From Phocaeicola faecalis (GTDB taxonomy: Bacteria > Bacteroidota > Bacteroidia > Bacteroidales > Bacteroidaceae), in assembly GCF_021730445.1 (NCBI RefSeq), contig NZ_JADNRM010000013.1, positions 1 through 64,000 of the forward strand: 64,000 bases of DNA, in the 5' to 3' direction. Of this stretch, positions 1-8,313 are shown piece by piece (the stretch's first letter is position 1; each line of letters opens with the position of its first letter). Both the position numbers and the translations under genes were made by a program. The notes below the pieces were generated by a model. The model had not been told where the DNA came from. It searched no databases and was given only the letters and a program-made list of their open reading frames with translations.

Positions 1-41
1 GATGGTACTGCGTAACAGTGGGAGAGTAGGTAGCTGCCGTT
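1..41 (+). rRNA. rrf: 5S ribosomal RNA, 3' end only
   Basis: The first ~40 bases match the 3' part of a Bacteroidales 5S rRNA as I remember it (GATGGTACTGCG, then GTGGGAGAGTAGG, ending GCTGCCG). The 5' part lies before the window. A terminator hairpin follows at once, so the window begins at the end of an rRNA operon. The exact 3' end is estimated. Confidence 0.85.
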
Positions 42-50
42 TTAATGAAA

Positions 51-86
51 GCCTCCGAGTCAGTCAAATGATTCGGAGGCTTCTTT
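51..86 (+). terminator. rRNA operon terminator
   Basis: Perfect 8-bp stem GCCTCCGA (51-58) with TCGGAGGC (73-80), a 14-nt loop, then TTCTTTT. It lies 10 bases after the 5S end and is the expected intrinsic terminator of the rRNA transcript. Confidence 0.85.
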
Positions 87-226
87 TGTATGTCTATGAG
101 TGAGTGGGGATTGCTACAGTAGATGTATTTGTGATTAAATTAAAAGAAATATGTTCTTTTCGTGAACAAAAAAACTTTTTGCTTGTTGATACAATACGAA
201 CCGGAAATCTTTTAAAGCTCAACAAA

Positions 227-634
227 ATGAAGTTAATACTTAAAATAGTATTATTGACTCTTCTATTTCTCTTTAAATACCAGAGTATCGATGCAGAAGC
301 CTTTTCTTCTTCCATCGATAAATCTTCATCTACTATTGGGCAGTGTGAACAATCGGTTGCCAATCATCACCTCAATAATGATACCGTTTCTTATTCAAAC
401 GATTTAGTAAGTGGCAACCAACAGGTTGTGATAAAACTCATTCCTGATGATGCGCGTATTCGTCGTGCTGAGGAACATCAACAGGACTTCTTAAAAATTC
501 TCATAGATTATTTCTCACTCAGGGAAGATAGCTTGGCGTTAGGCAAGGCTAAGATATTCCCTTCAAATCCCATTCATTGTGTGTCTCCGGCATGCCATTA
601 TTTTGTGTTCACGCTGAGACGCATTCTGATTTAA
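227..634 (+). CDS. Small exported hypothetical protein
   Basis: Protein of 135 aa that I do not recognise. The ATG at 227 is chosen because it opens a clean signal peptide (MKLILKIVLLTLLFLF, ending near SIDAEA); the frame is open back to 104 but that extension does not look like real protein. The mature part is polar, with a short segment rich in R and E (IPDDARIRRAEEHQQDF) and two Cys near the C-terminus. It stands alone between the rRNA terminator and the Ton cluster, and a hairpin follows it. Expected location is periplasm or envelope. Function unknown; it could be degenerate. Confidence 0.5.
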   Translation: MKLILKIVLLTLLFLFKYQSIDAEAFSSSIDKSSSTIGQCEQSVANHHLNNDTVSYSNDLVSGNQQVVIKLIPDDARIRRAEEHQQDFLKILIDYFSLREDSLALGKAKIFPSNPIHCVSPACHYFVFTLRRILI

Positions 635-660
635 TTAATCGTTATAAATTTAGTTGTTTT

Positions 661-704
661 CCATACTCCGATGCCCTGGTGAGAGTGTCGGGGAATGGTG
701 TTTT
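661..704 (+). terminator. Hairpin after the small exported gene
   Basis: An 11-position stem with one mismatch (661-671 with 688-698, including one G-T pair) encloses a 16-nt loop and is followed by TGTTTTAT. It is a plausible but weak-tailed intrinsic terminator separating 227-634 from exbB. Confidence 0.5.
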
Positions 705-778
705 ATCTCTATTTCTGACTTTATTATAAGATGGAAACTTCGGTTTTCATAAAAACGATTAATTAAATAAATGAAATT

Positions 779-1594
779 ATGGAAGCTATTCAAACAAAAA
801 CTACTAATAAGATTGTAGGCATTAAAAATGCAGGTTGGGTAATTATATGCTGCTTCATCATAGCAGTTTGTATATACCACTTCATACTTGGCAATCCTGC
901 CAACTTTATGAATAATGATCCGAATAACCATCCGTTGCCCGGGCACTTTCTGGGTACAATATACAAAGGTGGTATTGTGGTACCTATTATCCAGACTTTG
1001 CTACTCACTGTTATCGCATTGAGTATTGAACGTTATTTTGCTATCCGTTCCGCTTTTGGTAAAGGGTCGTTGGTAAAATTTGTAGCCCATATTAAATCCG
1101 CTTTAGCTGCCGGTGATATGAACAAAGCACAAGAGCTCTGCGATAAACAAGGTGGGTCTGTGGCCAATGTTGTTACTTCTACTTTAAAAAAGTATGCTGA
1201 AGTAGAAAATGATACGACGCTCTCTAAAGATCAAAAAGTACTTGCCATCCAAAAAGAACTGGACGAAGCTACTGCTCTGGAACTGCCTATGATGGAGCAG
1301 AATCTGCCTATTATCGGTACAATTACTACATTGGGAACATTAATGGGGTCGCTGGGTACGGTAATTGGTATGATTCGTTCATTCGCAGCTTTGTCTGCCG
1401 GTGGCGGTACAGACTCAATGGCTTTGTCTCAAGGTATCTCGGAAGCATTGATTAATACGGCTTTTGGTATCTTGACCGGTGCCTTGGCAGTTATTTCTTA
1501 TAACTACTATACTAACAAGATTGATAAACTGACTTACAGCCTCGATGAAGTAGGTTTCTCTATTGTACAGACCTTTGCGGCTTCTCATAAATAA
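779..1594 (+). CDS. exbB: ExbB/TolQ/MotA-family proton channel protein
   Basis: Protein of 271 aa, the inner-membrane channel subunit that uses the proton gradient to drive TonB. Hydrophobic segments lie near residues 18-38 and 63-83, with two more near 175-200 and 215-240, around a cytoplasmic helical loop. The GTITTLGTLMGSLGTVIGMI stretch and the GISEALINTAFG helix are typical of MotA/TolQ/ExbB proteins. The family usually has three TM helices, so the N-terminal segment is an extra one of the Bacteroidetes form. First gene of a tight same-strand cluster (exbB, two exbD, tonB, pstS-like, TPR). No clear TAnnTTTG promoter was found directly upstream. Confidence 0.93.
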   Translation: MEAIQTKTTNKIVGIKNAGWVIICCFIIAVCIYHFILGNPANFMNNDPNNHPLPGHFLGTIYKGGIVVPIIQTLLLTVIALSIERYFAIRSAFGKGSLVKFVAHIKSALAAGDMNKAQELCDKQGGSVANVVTSTLKKYAEVENDTTLSKDQKVLAIQKELDEATALELPMMEQNLPIIGTITTLGTLMGSLGTVIGMIRSFAALSAGGGTDSMALSQGISEALINTAFGILTGALAVISYNYYTNKIDKLTYSLDEVGFSIVQTFAASHK

Positions 1595-1622
1595 TCGTGC
1601 TAACCCTTAAAATCAAACTACT

Positions 1623-2228
1623 ATGGGTAGAGCAAAGATTAAAAAGAAAAGTACGTTCATAGACATGACGGCTATGAGTGATGTCACTGTATTGCTATTG
1701 ACCTTCTTTATGTTGACTTCAACATTTGTAAAGAAAGAGCCGGTAGAGGTGTTCACTCCCGCGTCCGTATCCGAGATTAAAATACCGGAAACGAATATTC
1801 TCCAGATTTTGGTTGATCCGGCTGGAAAGATATTTATGAGCCTCGACAAGCAGCCGGACATGAAAGCTGTATTGGAGAAAATGGGTGAAGAGTATGGGGT
1901 AAAGTTCACTCCCGAACAGGAGCAGAAATTTATCGTTGCTTCTACTTTTGGTGTACCGATGAAAAGTATGCCGAAGTTTCTGGATTTGCCGACGGAAAAG
2001 CAAGACCGGATATTGAAGAATGAAGGTATTCCTTGTGACAGCACCGACAATCAGTTTAAGTCCTGGGTGCGTAATGCCCGGGCGGTGAATTCTGATTTAC
2101 GTATTGCTATTAAAGCGGATGCCAATACCCCTTACGCTGTTATTAAAAAAGTAATGAACTCACTTCAGGATCTCAGAGAGAACCGGTATAATCTGATTAC
2201 CTCTCTGAAAACTACTTCTGAAAAATAA
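1623..2228 (+). CDS. exbD: ExbD/TolR-family biopolymer transport protein, copy 1
   Basis: Protein of 201 aa. A short basic N-terminus (MGRAKIKKKSTFIDMTAMSD) leads to one TM helix (VTVLLLTFFMLTSTFV), then a periplasmic domain. The Asp in the TAMSD motif just before the helix corresponds to the proton-relay residue of ExbD/TolR. At 201 aa it is longer than the classical ~140 aa ExbD; an insertion rich in charge lies in the periplasmic part (about residues 65-140). It is 28 bp after exbB and 11 bp before a second exbD. The two differ in sequence and are not a recent duplication. Confidence 0.92.
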   Translation: MGRAKIKKKSTFIDMTAMSDVTVLLLTFFMLTSTFVKKEPVEVFTPASVSEIKIPETNILQILVDPAGKIFMSLDKQPDMKAVLEKMGEEYGVKFTPEQEQKFIVASTFGVPMKSMPKFLDLPTEKQDRILKNEGIPCDSTDNQFKSWVRNARAVNSDLRIAIKADANTPYAVIKKVMNSLQDLRENRYNLITSLKTTSEK

Positions 2229-2239
2229 AATGACGAATT

Positions 2240-2890
2240 ATGAGTGCTGAAGTACAAGAAAGCAGCAAAAAAGGGAAAGGCACGAAGCAGAAAAAAATGA
2301 CCGTTCGCGTGGATTTCACACCGATGGTGGATATGAATATGTTGCTGATTACTTTCTTTATGCTGTGTACCACGCTGAGCAAACCTCAGACGATGGAAAT
2401 AAGTATGCCGAGCAACGATAAGAACATTACCGAAGAACAACAAAGCAAGGTGAAAGCTTCTCAGGCCATCACACTTTTGTTGGCTGGAAACGATAAGCTG
2501 TATTATTACGAAGGTGAACCGAACTACAAAGATTACACCTCGCTGAAGGAGACAACTTATAACGCTGACGGTCTGCGGTCTGTCTTATTGAAGAAGAACT
2601 CGGCGGCAGTTCGTGAAGTAAACGAGCTGAAGAAGCAAAAAGCCGAACTTAAAATATCGGAAGATGACTATAAGAAGCAACTGGCTGAGATAAAAAGCGG
2701 AAAGGATACCCCCACCGTGATTATCAAAGCTACAGACGATTCTTCTTATAAAAATCTGATAGATGCCCTTGATGAAATGCAGATATGCAATATAGGTAAG
2801 TATGTGATAACGGATATGGCGGATGCCGATCAGTTCTTAATGAAGAATTTTGATACGAAAGGCGATTTGACCAATCACATCGCGGAATAG
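2240..2890 (+). CDS. exbD: ExbD/TolR-family biopolymer transport protein, copy 2
   Basis: Protein of 216 aa. A basic cytoplasmic tail (KKGKGTKQKKMTVRVDFTPM) precedes VDMNMLLITFFMLCTTL, the single TM helix carrying the conserved Asp. The periplasmic part is long and Lys-rich. Starts 11 bp after copy 1 and is followed 27 bp later by tonB, with GGAGG 11 nt before the tonB ATG. With exbB and copy 1 it likely forms a heteromeric channel complex; paired ExbDs are common in Bacteroidetes Ton clusters. Confidence 0.92.
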   Translation: MSAEVQESSKKGKGTKQKKMTVRVDFTPMVDMNMLLITFFMLCTTLSKPQTMEISMPSNDKNITEEQQSKVKASQAITLLLAGNDKLYYYEGEPNYKDYTSLKETTYNADGLRSVLLKKNSAAVREVNELKKQKAELKISEDDYKKQLAEIKSGKDTPTVIIKATDDSSYKNLIDALDEMQICNIGKYVITDMADADQFLMKNFDTKGDLTNHIAE

Positions 2891-2917
2891 TATAAACACC
2901 TAAACGGAGGAAATAAC

Positions 2918-3730
2918 ATGTCAAAAATAGATTTAACCTCACCCGAATGGTGTGAATTGGTATTCCAAGATAAGAACAAGGCGTACGGTGCTTATAAGAT
3001 GCGTGCCAATTCGCCCAAGCGTCATACGCTAGCGATGGTATTGGTGGTAGTAATTGCTGCGATTGGTTTCAGTATACCGACGTTGGTTAAGTTGGCCACA
3101 CCGAAACAACAAGAGGTAATGACCGAAGTAACTACTCTCTCACAGTTGGAAGAGCCGGAAGTGAAGCAGGAAGAGTTCAAAAAGGTGGAACCGGTTGCTC
3201 CACCCCCTGCTCTGAAAAGTTCTATCAAATTTACCGCCCCTGTCATTAAAAAGGATGAAGAGGTGCATGAAGATGATGAAATAAAGAGCCAGAACGAGTT
3301 GACACAAACTAAAGTCGCTATCTCCATTGCCGATGTAAAGGGGAATGATGAACTGAATGGCAAGGATATTGCCGAGTTGAAGGAGGTGATAACGAAAGCT
3401 CCGGAACCGGAAGAAAAGCCTTATACGATGGTGGAGCAGATGCCGCAGTTTCCCGGAGGCGATAAGGAATTGCTTTCTTATATAAGTAAGAATCTGCATT
3501 ATCCCACTATTGCAGCCGAAAACGGTATTCAGGGAAAAGTTTTTGTTCGATTTGTCGTTTCGGCCACAGGAGAAGTAAAGGACGTAAAAGTGGTGCGTTC
3601 ACTTGATCCCTATTGTGACAAGGAGGCGGTACGTGTCATACAGTCTTTGCCTAAATGGATTCCGGGACGGCAGAATGGACGCAACGTTCCTGTGTACTAT
3701 AATGTTCCTATCACGTTCAAGTTACAATAA
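2918..3730 (+). CDS. tonB: TonB-family energy transducer
   Basis: Protein of 270 aa. A cytoplasmic tail ends in the PSPKRHTL-like stretch ANSPKRHTLAM; one TM helix follows (about 36-57, VLVVVIAAIGFSIPTLV); then a Pro/Glu/Lys-rich periplasmic linker (KVEPVAPPPA, about 75-175); and a C-terminal TonB domain starting at EQMPQFPGGDKELLSYI and ending with the VPVYYNVPITFKLQ strand. It couples ExbBD to outer-membrane TonB-dependent receptors, one of which probably starts at 63790. A purine-rich GGAGG lies upstream, unusual in this window. Confidence 0.93.
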   Translation: MSKIDLTSPEWCELVFQDKNKAYGAYKMRANSPKRHTLAMVLVVVIAAIGFSIPTLVKLATPKQQEVMTEVTTLSQLEEPEVKQEEFKKVEPVAPPPALKSSIKFTAPVIKKDEEVHEDDEIKSQNELTQTKVAISIADVKGNDELNGKDIAELKEVITKAPEPEEKPYTMVEQMPQFPGGDKELLSYISKNLHYPTIAAENGIQGKVFVRFVVSATGEVKDVKVVRSLDPYCDKEAVRVIQSLPKWIPGRQNGRNVPVYYNVPITFKLQ

Positions 3731-3740
3731 TCCGAAGAAG

Positions 3741-4682
3741 ATGGTGAAACTGTTTATTACATTACTGGCGGGTTTGTTGCTGCTGCTTGGCAGTTGCGGC
3801 AGCAAGCCCAAACCGGGAGAGGATGATACGCTGACTTCAGGTAACATTCAAATAGCGGTGGATGAAACTTTTCGTCCTATTATAGAAGAAGAACTGCAAG
3901 TTTTTCAGGCATTAAATCCTGAAGCTACAATACGACCTATATATTGCAGTGAAGTAGAAGCAATGAACTTGTTGCTGAAAGACAGCGTACGCCTGGCCAT
4001 CACCACGCGGCAATTGACCGATAAAGAAGTGAATTATTTCAATGATAAGAAATTCTTTCCGGTTTCTGTCAAGATGGCTACTGATGGCCTGGCACTCATC
4101 GTCAATGAACAAAATAAAGATTCGCTGATTACAGTCAACCAATTCAAGAAGATTCTGACAGGGAAGGTTAGCGACTGGAAACAACTCTATCCGAAGTCAC
4201 GTTTAGGGAAATTGCAACTTGTGTTTGATAATCCGAATTCGAGTACGGTACACTATGCGATTGACTCAATCTGTGGCGGACAAGCGCTTTCCGACAACCT
4301 GAAAGCACAAAAGACGAATCCCGAAGTCATTTCTTATGTAGCCCGTCATCCCGATGCACTTGGCGTTATTGGTGTGAATTGGGTTGGCAATGATGCAGAC
4401 AGCACTCGTCTCTCTTTTCATAAAGCCATCCGGGTGATGGCGGTAAGCCGTGCGGATTCGGCTACAGTGGAAAATAGTTTCAAACCTTATCAGGCTTATC
4501 TGGCTTTGAATCAATATCCATTAACCCGCAATGTGTACATTTTGCTCAATGATCCCAAAAGCGGCCTTCCTTCCGGCTTGTCGTCTTTCTTGACAGACTT
4601 CCGTGGACAGCGCATTATCCTGAAGTCGGGTTTGGTACCGGCTACGGCTGCTGTGAGAATTGTTAACGTGCAAGATGAATAG
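3741..4682 (+). CDS. PstS-like substrate-binding lipoprotein
   Basis: Protein of 313 aa. ATG 3741 is preferred to upstream starts inside tonB because it opens a lipoprotein signal (MVKLFITLLAGLLLLLGSCGS, Cys near residue 19). The body resembles phosphate-binding PstS proteins (PBP-like fold): LTSGNIQIAVDETFRPI near the N-terminus, then AITTRQLTDKE, TDGLALIVNEQNKDSLI, ILTGKVSDWKQL. No pstC, pstA, pstB or phoU is adjacent. Its place between tonB and a TPR gene suggests a role tied to the Ton complex rather than a standard phosphate transporter; that is inference. Only 10 bp separates it from tonB. Confidence 0.85.
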   Translation: MVKLFITLLAGLLLLLGSCGSKPKPGEDDTLTSGNIQIAVDETFRPIIEEELQVFQALNPEATIRPIYCSEVEAMNLLLKDSVRLAITTRQLTDKEVNYFNDKKFFPVSVKMATDGLALIVNEQNKDSLITVNQFKKILTGKVSDWKQLYPKSRLGKLQLVFDNPNSSTVHYAIDSICGGQALSDNLKAQKTNPEVISYVARHPDALGVIGVNWVGNDADSTRLSFHKAIRVMAVSRADSATVENSFKPYQAYLALNQYPLTRNVYILLNDPKSGLPSGLSSFLTDFRGQRIILKSGLVPATAAVRIVNVQDE

Positions 4683-4711
4683 GTATTAAATGAATAGAAA
4701 AAAAGAAAGTC

Positions 4712-6127
4712 ATGAAGAAATATTTATTAACCGTAATGAGCTTATGCTTCGTTGCCACATTATGGGGGCAGAAGCCTGCCGGCAGCGAATGGACGCAACA
4801 AGTGCAACAGGCCGCCGCATTGATAAAAGATAATCCGACCGCAGCGGCCGATGCTTTTGATAATTTGCTGAAAGGAAAAAACAAGAAGAATACAGACCTT
4901 TTGGTTGAGATTGGACGTGCTTATTTAAAGCAAGGCAAGAATGATATAGCCGCCGAATACGCCCAACGTGCGAAGGATGTCAATGGGAAATGTGCCCTCG
5001 CCTACCTGCTGAGCGGTGATGTCGCTTTGGCACTGAATGATGCCAATAAAGCCAGCAGCGATTATAATCAAGCTATTTATTTGGATGAAAACTGTAGCGA
5101 TGCCTATTTAAAGTACGCCGAAGTTTATAAGGGAGTCGACCCACAGCTCTCTATAGATATGTTGATGCGTTTACAGGCTAAGACACCCGATGACAACCGT
5201 ATCAATAAAGAATTGGGGGATGTATATTACACCATGGGACAATATGGCAAAGCAAAAGCAGCCTATGAGGTTTATATGAAGACAGGTGTTCCCGCCGAAC
5301 AAGACTATACACGCTATGCCATGTTACTCTATCTGAACAAAGATTATGATAAATCTTTAGATATTGTAAAGAAAGGCTTGGCGTCATCTCCCGACAGTCA
5401 CGTATTGAAGCGTCTGGCCATGTATAACGACATGGAACTGAAAGCTTATCAGGCCGGACTGGAAGATGCAGCAACTTTCTTTGCCAACCCTGATAATCCT
5501 GATTTCGTGTATTTGGACTATATTTATTTCGCACGTCTGCTTGCCGGGACGAAGCAATATGATGAAGCAATTGCCCAGTTTCATAAGGCCTTGTCTATGG
5601 ATAACCAACATCCCGACATTCATAAAGAAATATCAGAGATATACGAAAAACAAGGAAACTATCCGAATGCTATTATTGCCTATAAAGAGTATCTGGATGC
5701 GTTGAAAGATAAATCTGAAGTGAGCGACCTGTTTTTATACGGTCGTCTGAACTATTATGCTGCGACCGATTCTACCTATAAAGATAAGCAGCAGGAGTAT
5801 CTGGCAGAAGCCGATACTGTCTTTGCTCAGGTAGCAGAAAAGGTTCCCGATAATTATTTAGGTAACTTTTGGCGGGCCCGCGTCAATTCTTTGCGTGATC
5901 CTGAAACTACTCAGGGATTGGCAAAACCCTATTATGAAGCGGCACTCTCTATTTTAGAGCAGAAACCGGATGCATCTAAATCTCTATTGGTGGAATGTAA
6001 CAGTTACTTGGGATATTATTATTTTGTGAACTCCGATTATCCCCAGTCCAAGATTTATTGGAATAAAATATTGGAGATAGATCCTGGAAATGAGACGGCT
6101 ACGAAAGCTTTGGAAGGAATTAAGTAG
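4712..6127 (+). CDS. TPR-repeat protein, last gene of the Ton cluster
   Basis: Protein of 471 aa with a signal peptide (MKKYLLTVMSLCFVATLWGQ). The rest is mostly tetratricopeptide repeats, seen as recurrent A/Y/G/A patterns, for example AYLKQGKNDIAAEYAQRAKD, DVYYTMGQYGKAKAAYEVYM and IYEKQGNYPNAIIAYKEYL, plus a final YLGYYYFVNSDYPQSKIYW unit. It is a periplasmic or outer-membrane-facing scaffold. The exbB-exbD-exbD-tonB-pstS-TPR order is, to my knowledge, a conserved Bacteroides arrangement; the role of the TPR protein is not established. Confidence 0.85.
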   Translation: MKKYLLTVMSLCFVATLWGQKPAGSEWTQQVQQAAALIKDNPTAAADAFDNLLKGKNKKNTDLLVEIGRAYLKQGKNDIAAEYAQRAKDVNGKCALAYLLSGDVALALNDANKASSDYNQAIYLDENCSDAYLKYAEVYKGVDPQLSIDMLMRLQAKTPDDNRINKELGDVYYTMGQYGKAKAAYEVYMKTGVPAEQDYTRYAMLLYLNKDYDKSLDIVKKGLASSPDSHVLKRLAMYNDMELKAYQAGLEDAATFFANPDNPDFVYLDYIYFARLLAGTKQYDEAIAQFHKALSMDNQHPDIHKEISEIYEKQGNYPNAIIAYKEYLDALKDKSEVSDLFLYGRLNYYAATDSTYKDKQQEYLAEADTVFAQVAEKVPDNYLGNFWRARVNSLRDPETTQGLAKPYYEAALSILEQKPDASKSLLVECNSYLGYYYFVNSDYPQSKIYWNKILEIDPGNETATKALEGIK

Positions 6128-6246
6128 TCTTTCTTTTTTTCATTTATTTATCCTGACTTCGAGCGGACAGTACTGAGTGATTGCCCGCTTGATTCGTTTG
6201 TATGTAACTTAGGTGGTTAATAGAGGTTAAATAGCCCCTTCCCTTC

Positions 6247-6276
6247 TTGCTTATTCCAATAATATCTATACATTTG
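6247..6276 (+). promoter_or_regulatory. Promoter of the YtrA-type ABC operon
   Basis: A Bacteroides -7 box TACATTTG lies at 6269-6276, with TTGC at 6247-6250 as a possible -33 element 18 bp upstream. The start site should fall near 6283, inside the operator that follows. Confidence 0.65.
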
Positions 6277-6277
6277 C

Positions 6278-6301
6278 AGTGTACTAATAAACTAATACAC
6301 T
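6278..6301 (+). promoter_or_regulatory. YtrA/GntR-type operator AGTGTA-N12-TACACT
   Basis: Perfect inverted repeat AGTGTA (6278-6283) and TACACT (6296-6301) with 12 bp between. It begins 2 bp after the -7 box, so a bound regulator would block initiation. As I recall, B. subtilis YtrA recognises AGTGTA-N13-TACACT; the half-sites here are identical with a spacer one base shorter. The GntR gene at 9205 is the expected ligand. Confidence 0.75.
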
Positions 6302-6328
6302 AAATAACTAATTAAATACATAAACACA

Positions 6329-7171
6329 ATGATGATTGAAGTAAAGAACTTATCTTTCAGTTATGGAAAGAGGAAACAAAAAGTCTTTAATGACTTTTCG
6401 CTGACACTAGATAAAGGTTCGGTTTATGGTCTTTTGGGTAAGAATGGTACCGGTAAATCTACTTTGCTCTATTTAATGACAGGGTTACTCCGTCCGCAAG
6501 GAGGTAAAGTGCTCTACAAAGGAGTGGACGTTTCGTTGCGTTATCCTTTGACATTGCAGGATATGTTTTTGGTTCCCGAGGAATTTGCATTACCATCCGT
6601 CAGCTTGAAACAATACGTAAAACTGAATGCTCCCTTTTATCCGGCTTTCAGCAATGAACAGTTAAAAGCCTGCCTCCATGATTTTGATATGAATGAGGAC
6701 ATTCATTTGGGAGAACTGTCTATGGGGCAGAAGAAAAAGGCTTTCATGTGTTTTGCATTGGCTGCCAATACTTCTTTGCTGGTCATGGATGAACCCAGTA
6801 ACGGACTGGACATTCCTTCCAAAAGTCAGTTCCGCAAGGTGATTGCATCGGGCATGACAGACGACAAGTCAGTGGTTATTTCTACCCATCAAGTGAGGGA
6901 TATTGACAGTCTGTTGGATCATGTGGTGATAATCGACGGTACCCATGTATTACTGAATGAATCAGTTAAGGATATTTGTGGGAAACTGTATTTTGCAGAA
7001 CAAGGAATGAATGAGCCGACAGAAGCCGCACTGTATGTACAGCCTTCGGTTCAGGGCAACAGCGTGATTCTTCCCAATGTTTATAACGAAGAAACCAAGC
7101 TGAATCTGGAAGTGCTGTTCAACGCAATGTTGGCAGAAAGAGAAAAAATGCAATCAATATTTAACAAGTAA
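6329..7171 (+). CDS. ABC transporter ATP-binding protein (YtrB-like)
   Basis: Protein of 280 aa with all nucleotide-binding motifs: Walker A GKNGTGKST (37-45), signature LSMGQ (130-134), Walker B LLVMDE (150-155), and a switch His in ISTHQ. An ATG pair (6329 and 6332) gives two possible starts. The ~60-residue C-terminal extension is variable and not recognised. First gene of an operon with two membrane proteins and a YtrA-subfamily GntR regulator. Such systems are linked to cell-envelope stress in Firmicutes; here the substrate is unknown. Confidence 0.9.
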   Translation: MMIEVKNLSFSYGKRKQKVFNDFSLTLDKGSVYGLLGKNGTGKSTLLYLMTGLLRPQGGKVLYKGVDVSLRYPLTLQDMFLVPEEFALPSVSLKQYVKLNAPFYPAFSNEQLKACLHDFDMNEDIHLGELSMGQKKKAFMCFALAANTSLLVMDEPSNGLDIPSKSQFRKVIASGMTDDKSVVISTHQVRDIDSLLDHVVIIDGTHVLLNESVKDICGKLYFAEQGMNEPTEAALYVQPSVQGNSVILPNVYNEETKLNLEVLFNAMLAEREKMQSIFNK

Positions 7172-8270
7172 AGACACAGACACATTATGGATACTAATCA
7201 TTTCTTTAGCTTTTCGCGTATCGCCATGGTGATGAAATGCGAGATTATGGAAAACTGGAAAAAGAACCTGTATAGTTTAATCGGACTTTATGCCGCTTTT
7301 GCAATAGTAATGGTAGGCAATATGTGGGGAATGAGCGTAAATGCAGAAAATACATTTGCTAATCCGGTTCTGTTCTTTACGCGTTATTGTACGAATGTCA
7401 TGGGTTCTTTCATCTTTATCTTCATGTTGGGGAGTTTGATTTATGCTTCCGGCATTTTGGATAATATGAAGAATAAGGAAATGCGCATCTCTTTTTTGAT
7501 GCTTCCTGCAACGATGGTAGAGAAATATGTGGCACGCTTCCTGATGGCTACGCTGGGATTTGTGGTAGTGGTTACTGTCGGACTGCTTTTGGCGGAGATT
7601 ACCCGTTATATTTTGCTCCCTTTGTTTAATTTGCCTGATATATTTCATCATTCTGCGCTGTTCAAGGTGTTTTCTATGATTGCTGTAGACGGTGAACAGT
7701 CATTCAGAGGTTCTAATGCTTTTAATATGGAGTATATGCCTTGGCTGGGTGAGGCTTGTGGATGGAGCTTTCTGATTTGGTCACACTCACTCTATGTTTT
7801 GGGAGGAAGTTTTTGGTACAAGAGAGCTTTTCTCAAGACTTTGGGGACACTGATTGTGATTTCTATTCTTGGCTCTATTATTACGGTACAGATTGTGGAG
7901 TGGATAGGAAAAGAAGGCATGATGGGGCTTCACGACTGGTTGGAAGAGAATTTCCAATGGATGACTCTGAACAAACTGCTTGCATTTGGCGGTGCTTTCT
8001 TCAGTGCCTTCACAATGTTCAACTGGTGGCTGGGCTATAAGTTCTTTACCCATTCGCAAGTGATTAAACCCAAATTCCGGTTGATATGAAATATGAAGAG
8101 AGTCAATTCATCTATCGGCAGATAACCGGAGCATGCGACGAGATTCTGCAAGGGCAATATCCCGGAGAAGAGCGGATTCCTTCGGTCAGAGAATTTGCAA
8201 GCTTAGTGGAGATGAATGCCAATACGGTAGTCCGTACTTATGATTATTTGCAAGGGTTGGAAATCATATA
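7155..8270 (+). repeat. Tandem duplication, unit 1 (permease + gntR)
   Basis: This 1116-bp unit runs from CAAT near the end of the ATPase gene through copy 1 of the permease to CAAT in the truncated gntR. The next unit (8271-9392) is 1122 bp and has the same order. Both units start with a gene-end sequence followed by GTAAAGACACA or ATAAAGACACA and CACATTATG. The junction at 8271 joins the middle of gntR to the ATPase gene end at a shared CAAT. Confidence 0.85.
7187..8089 (+). CDS. ABC-associated membrane protein, copy 1
   Basis: Protein of 300 aa with about six hydrophobic segments: near 37-52, 75-96, 122-145, 190-212, 220-245 and 265-285. It is the permease partner of the ATPase at 6329, 15 bp upstream. 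The N-terminus (SRIAMVMKCEIMENWKKNLY) is nearly repeated in copy 2 at 8303, as is the C-terminus (GYKFFTHSQVIKPKFRL). It overlaps the truncated gntR at 8086 by 4 bp. Product of a tandem duplication; copies differ most in the middle, so they have diverged or been selected apart. Confidence 0.82.
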   Translation: MDTNHFFSFSRIAMVMKCEIMENWKKNLYSLIGLYAAFAIVMVGNMWGMSVNAENTFANPVLFFTRYCTNVMGSFIFIFMLGSLIYASGILDNMKNKEMRISFLMLPATMVEKYVARFLMATLGFVVVVTVGLLLAEITRYILLPLFNLPDIFHHSALFKVFSMIAVDGEQSFRGSNAFNMEYMPWLGEACGWSFLIWSHSLYVLGGSFWYKRAFLKTLGTLIVISILGSIITVQIVEWIGKEGMMGLHDWLEENFQWMTLNKLLAFGGAFFSAFTMFNWWLGYKFFTHSQVIKPKFRLI

Positions 8271-8313
8271 CAATGTTGAACAAATAAAGACACAGGCACA
8301 TTATGTATACTAA
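8086..8313 (+). pseudogene. Truncated GntR-family regulator (duplication remnant)
   Basis: Open frame of 75 aa. Residues 1-63 match the intact regulator at 9205 (EERIPSVREFASLVEMNANT and VVRTYDYLQGLEIIYN), with one codon missing near residue 15. After residue 63 it runs into sequence copied from the end of the ATPase gene (VEQIKTQAHYVY) and stops. The helix-turn-helix core is kept, but the wing hairpin (KRGIGYFV in the intact copy) and the C-terminal dimerisation helices are gone. Probably non-functional; a DNA-binding-only fragment is less likely because dimerisation is lost. Confidence 0.8.
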
